Source: a virus. Taken from it: DNA of 64,000 bases. The stretch is taken from IMG/VR virus record IMGVR_UViG_3300010158_000027, positions 217,270 to 281,269 of that record; one strand, 5' to 3'. The notes beneath the pieces are model-generated. The model was not told the origin of the DNA and ran no database searches. It saw only the letters and a list, made by a program, of their open reading frames with translations. A program made the translations under genes and the position numbers. How positions within the stretch are numbered: position 1 is the first letter of the stretch; each line of letters starts with the position of its first letter. This document shows positions 62,987-64,000 of this stretch, in pieces.

Positions 62987-63022
62987 ATGAAACAGACGGC
63001 AGTCGAATATTACATATTTTAA
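62987..63022 (+). pseudogene. Truncated MKQTAVE gene start
   Basis: ATG five bases after the promoter encodes MKQTAVEYYIF and stops. It resembles the start of the gene at 63427 (MEKTAVEWLEE), so it seems the remnant of a paralog whose body was lost. Confidence 0.4.
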
Positions 63023-63027
63023 GAGTT

Positions 63028-63207
63028 ATGAGAATTGAAACTATAGAGAATCAGATTGTTTTAAAGGAGATATATAATTCTATTACTCTTGAAACTAAGG
63101 AGGGCAAACAATTACACATCTGCATGAGGGATTATGGTTATGAGATGAAATTGGATGATGGTAATTGGCATTTAATAACAGATGAAAAAGACTTTAAAGG
63201 ATTATGA
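63028..63207 (+). CDS. Hypothetical protein, 59 aa
   Basis: From the ATG at 63028: MRIETIENQIVLKEIYNSIT; the in-frame upstream sequence overlaps the promoter and is rejected. Small alpha/beta. Overlaps the next gene by 4 bases. Confidence 0.55.
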   Translation: MRIETIENQIVLKEIYNSITLETKEGKQLHICMRDYGYEMKLDDGNWHLITDEKDFKGL

Positions 63208-63425
63208 TAACACCAAAAGAAAAGGCAAAAGAATTATTTGATAAAATGAGTAGTCAAACGTACTCGTATCAACCATACGCAGGAGCACACTATTCAGTTG
63301 AAGAAATTGGGTGGGAAGCTGGAAAAAAATGTGCATTAATTTTAGTAGATGGACTAATTGAAAACACAGATAGGGCCGAAGTCGAATATTGGAATCAAGT
63401 AAAATCTGAAATAGAAAAACTATAA
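63204..63425 (+). CDS. Hypothetical protein of a Bacteroidota phage family
   Basis: 73 residues: MITPKEKAKELFDKMSSQTY, then KKCALILVDGLIEN and YWNQVKSEIEKL. This K-CALI-VDEII ... YW-EVK-EIEKL form recurs in Bacteroidota phages; function unknown. Confidence 0.7.
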   Translation: MITPKEKAKELFDKMSSQTYSYQPYAGAHYSVEEIGWEAGKKCALILVDGLIENTDRAEVEYWNQVKSEIEKL

Positions 63426-63426
63426 C

Positions 63427-63648
63427 ATGGAAAAAACCGCAGTAGAATGGTTAGAAGAAAAGTGGAACAGCTACGATTTAAACGTAGGTAAATCAGGTTT
63501 TGGGTTATTACTTAAACAAGCAATAGAAAAGGAGAAGCAACAGATTATTGATGCTCATATTGATGGATTTTATAGTCCACCATTTGGTCCTAGAAGTAGA
63601 AATGGAGAGGCAAAAGACTATTATAATAAAACATTCAAATCAGAATAA
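63427..63648 (+). CDS. MEKTAVEWLE-type phage protein
   Basis: 73 residues: MEKTAVEWLEEKWNSYDLNV, then FGLLLKQAIEKEKQQIIDAH, a family frequent in Bacteroidota phages, function unknown. A truncated paralog start is at 62987. Confidence 0.7.
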   Translation: MEKTAVEWLEEKWNSYDLNVGKSGFGLLLKQAIEKEKQQIIDAHIDGFYSPPFGPRSRNGEAKDYYNKTFKSE

Positions 63649-63649
63649 G

Positions 63650-63811
63650 ATGAAAAAATTAATAGGTAAAATCCAATGTAAGTTAGGATGGCATAATTGG
63701 TCTGCTAAAATACAAGACTATCTAGATGAATTTGGATGTGTTCCAAAAGGATGGGTAGTACCAAAAGTTGCTAAGTGTAATAGATGTGGTAAAACCTTTA
63801 AACCAGAATAA
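63650..63811 (+). CDS. Small zinc-binding-like protein, 53 aa
   Basis: From the ATG at 63650, just after the preceding stop: MKKLIGKIQCKLGWHNWSAK and a final CNRCGKTFKPE. The Cys, His and CxxC could form one zinc site. The gene junction AATCAGAATAAGATGAA is repeated before the next two genes. Confidence 0.62.
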   Translation: MKKLIGKIQCKLGWHNWSAKIQDYLDEFGCVPKGWVVPKVAKCNRCGKTFKPE

Positions 63812-63812
63812 G

Positions 63813-63983
63813 ATGAAAAAACACTTTCACAAATTACCATTTAAGTTTAAACTATGGTGGGCAAAACAATTTCTTTATATGTTTAAAGGATTTGGATCAA
63901 CATTTAATGATGACATTATCTTATATAATGAGTTAAAACTTTGGGTTGAAACAAAAGGAAAACCAACAAGTAAAAACCTTTAA
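63813..63983 (+). CDS. Small basic protein, 56 aa
   Basis: From the ATG at 63813: MKKHFHKLPFKFKLWWAKQF, aromatic and basic. Starts right after the preceding stop. Function unknown. Another ATG follows at 63995 and runs out of the window. Confidence 0.55.
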   Translation: MKKHFHKLPFKFKLWWAKQFLYMFKGFGSTFNDDIILYNELKLWVETKGKPTSKNL

Positions 63984-64000
63984 ATCAAAATAAGATGGAA

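Noticed and set aside
1-64000. Temperate or integrated prophage
   Set aside because: No integrase, excisionase, repressor or attachment site recognised in this window; absence in one window does not settle lifestyle.

Overview
The window looks like part of the genome of a large, AT-rich tailed phage that infects a member of the Bacteroidota (Flavobacteriia-like). Host evidence: many promoters of the Bacteroidota form TTG, about 20 bases, then TAnnTTTG, nearly always at one fixed spacing; starts preceded by A-rich sequence rather than Shine-Dalgarno sites; lipoproteins with short LLSCK/FVSCK lipoboxes. Phage evidence: a repetitive tail-fibre-like protein, a GH19 endolysin, holin- and spanin-like membrane proteins, a GH24 lysozyme, homing endonucleases, thymidylate synthase, RNA ligase, DUF3310, orphan DNA methyltransferases and tRNA-like genes. 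No integrase, rRNA, capsid, portal or terminase gene was recognised here, so the virus assignment is an inference.

Layout. 1-7.1 kb: small unknown genes, a cassette-like block (4.2-6.2 kb) that begins with an attC-like repeat, and a DNA methyltransferase. 7.1-10.5 kb: a DHH phosphoesterase, a Vsr/EDxHD-type homing endonuclease and a DUF192 protein. 10.6-12.0 kb: a strongly promoted micro-protein gene, then about 0.9 kb of structured, apparently non-coding RNA ending in a tRNA(CAT)-like gene. 12-18.7 kb: proteins with a shared N-terminal peptide, plus a stand-alone TnpB. 18.7-20.4 kb: a second RNA region with a pseudoknotted leader, four tandem tRNA(Leu)-like elements in which 54-99 nt replace the anticodon arm, and a normal-length tRNA-like gene. 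20.4-24.7 kb: lysis and envelope functions. 24.7-30.3 kb: nucleotide metabolism and small genes. 30.3-31.6 kb: integron-like gene cassettes. 32-37.2 kb: response regulator, phosphoesterases, a kinase, a secreted nuclease and a gene with a 66-bp periodic repeat. 37.2-42 kb: lysozyme, metallopeptidase and tail fibre. 42-49.6 kb: RNA ligase, AAA+ ATPase and HAD phosphatases. 49.6-64 kb: nuclease-like proteins, a second methyltransferase, thioredoxin, a DUF932 protein and long runs of genes with the shared N-terminal peptide.

The most distinctive theme is that about 27 otherwise unrelated proteins (lysozyme, HExxH peptidases, DHH phosphoesterase, nuclease-like proteins and many unknowns) begin with one of three related helical peptides of about 12-25 residues ending in (I/L)xE followed by S/A/N/E. 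This resembles the capsid-targeting sequences of T4 internal head proteins, which end at the gp21 protease site. Many of the same genes follow a strand-specific TATTTATA box a few bases before the start codon. I infer a late-expressed, virion-packaged set of effector proteins. The second theme is two structured-RNA islands next to tRNA-like genes.
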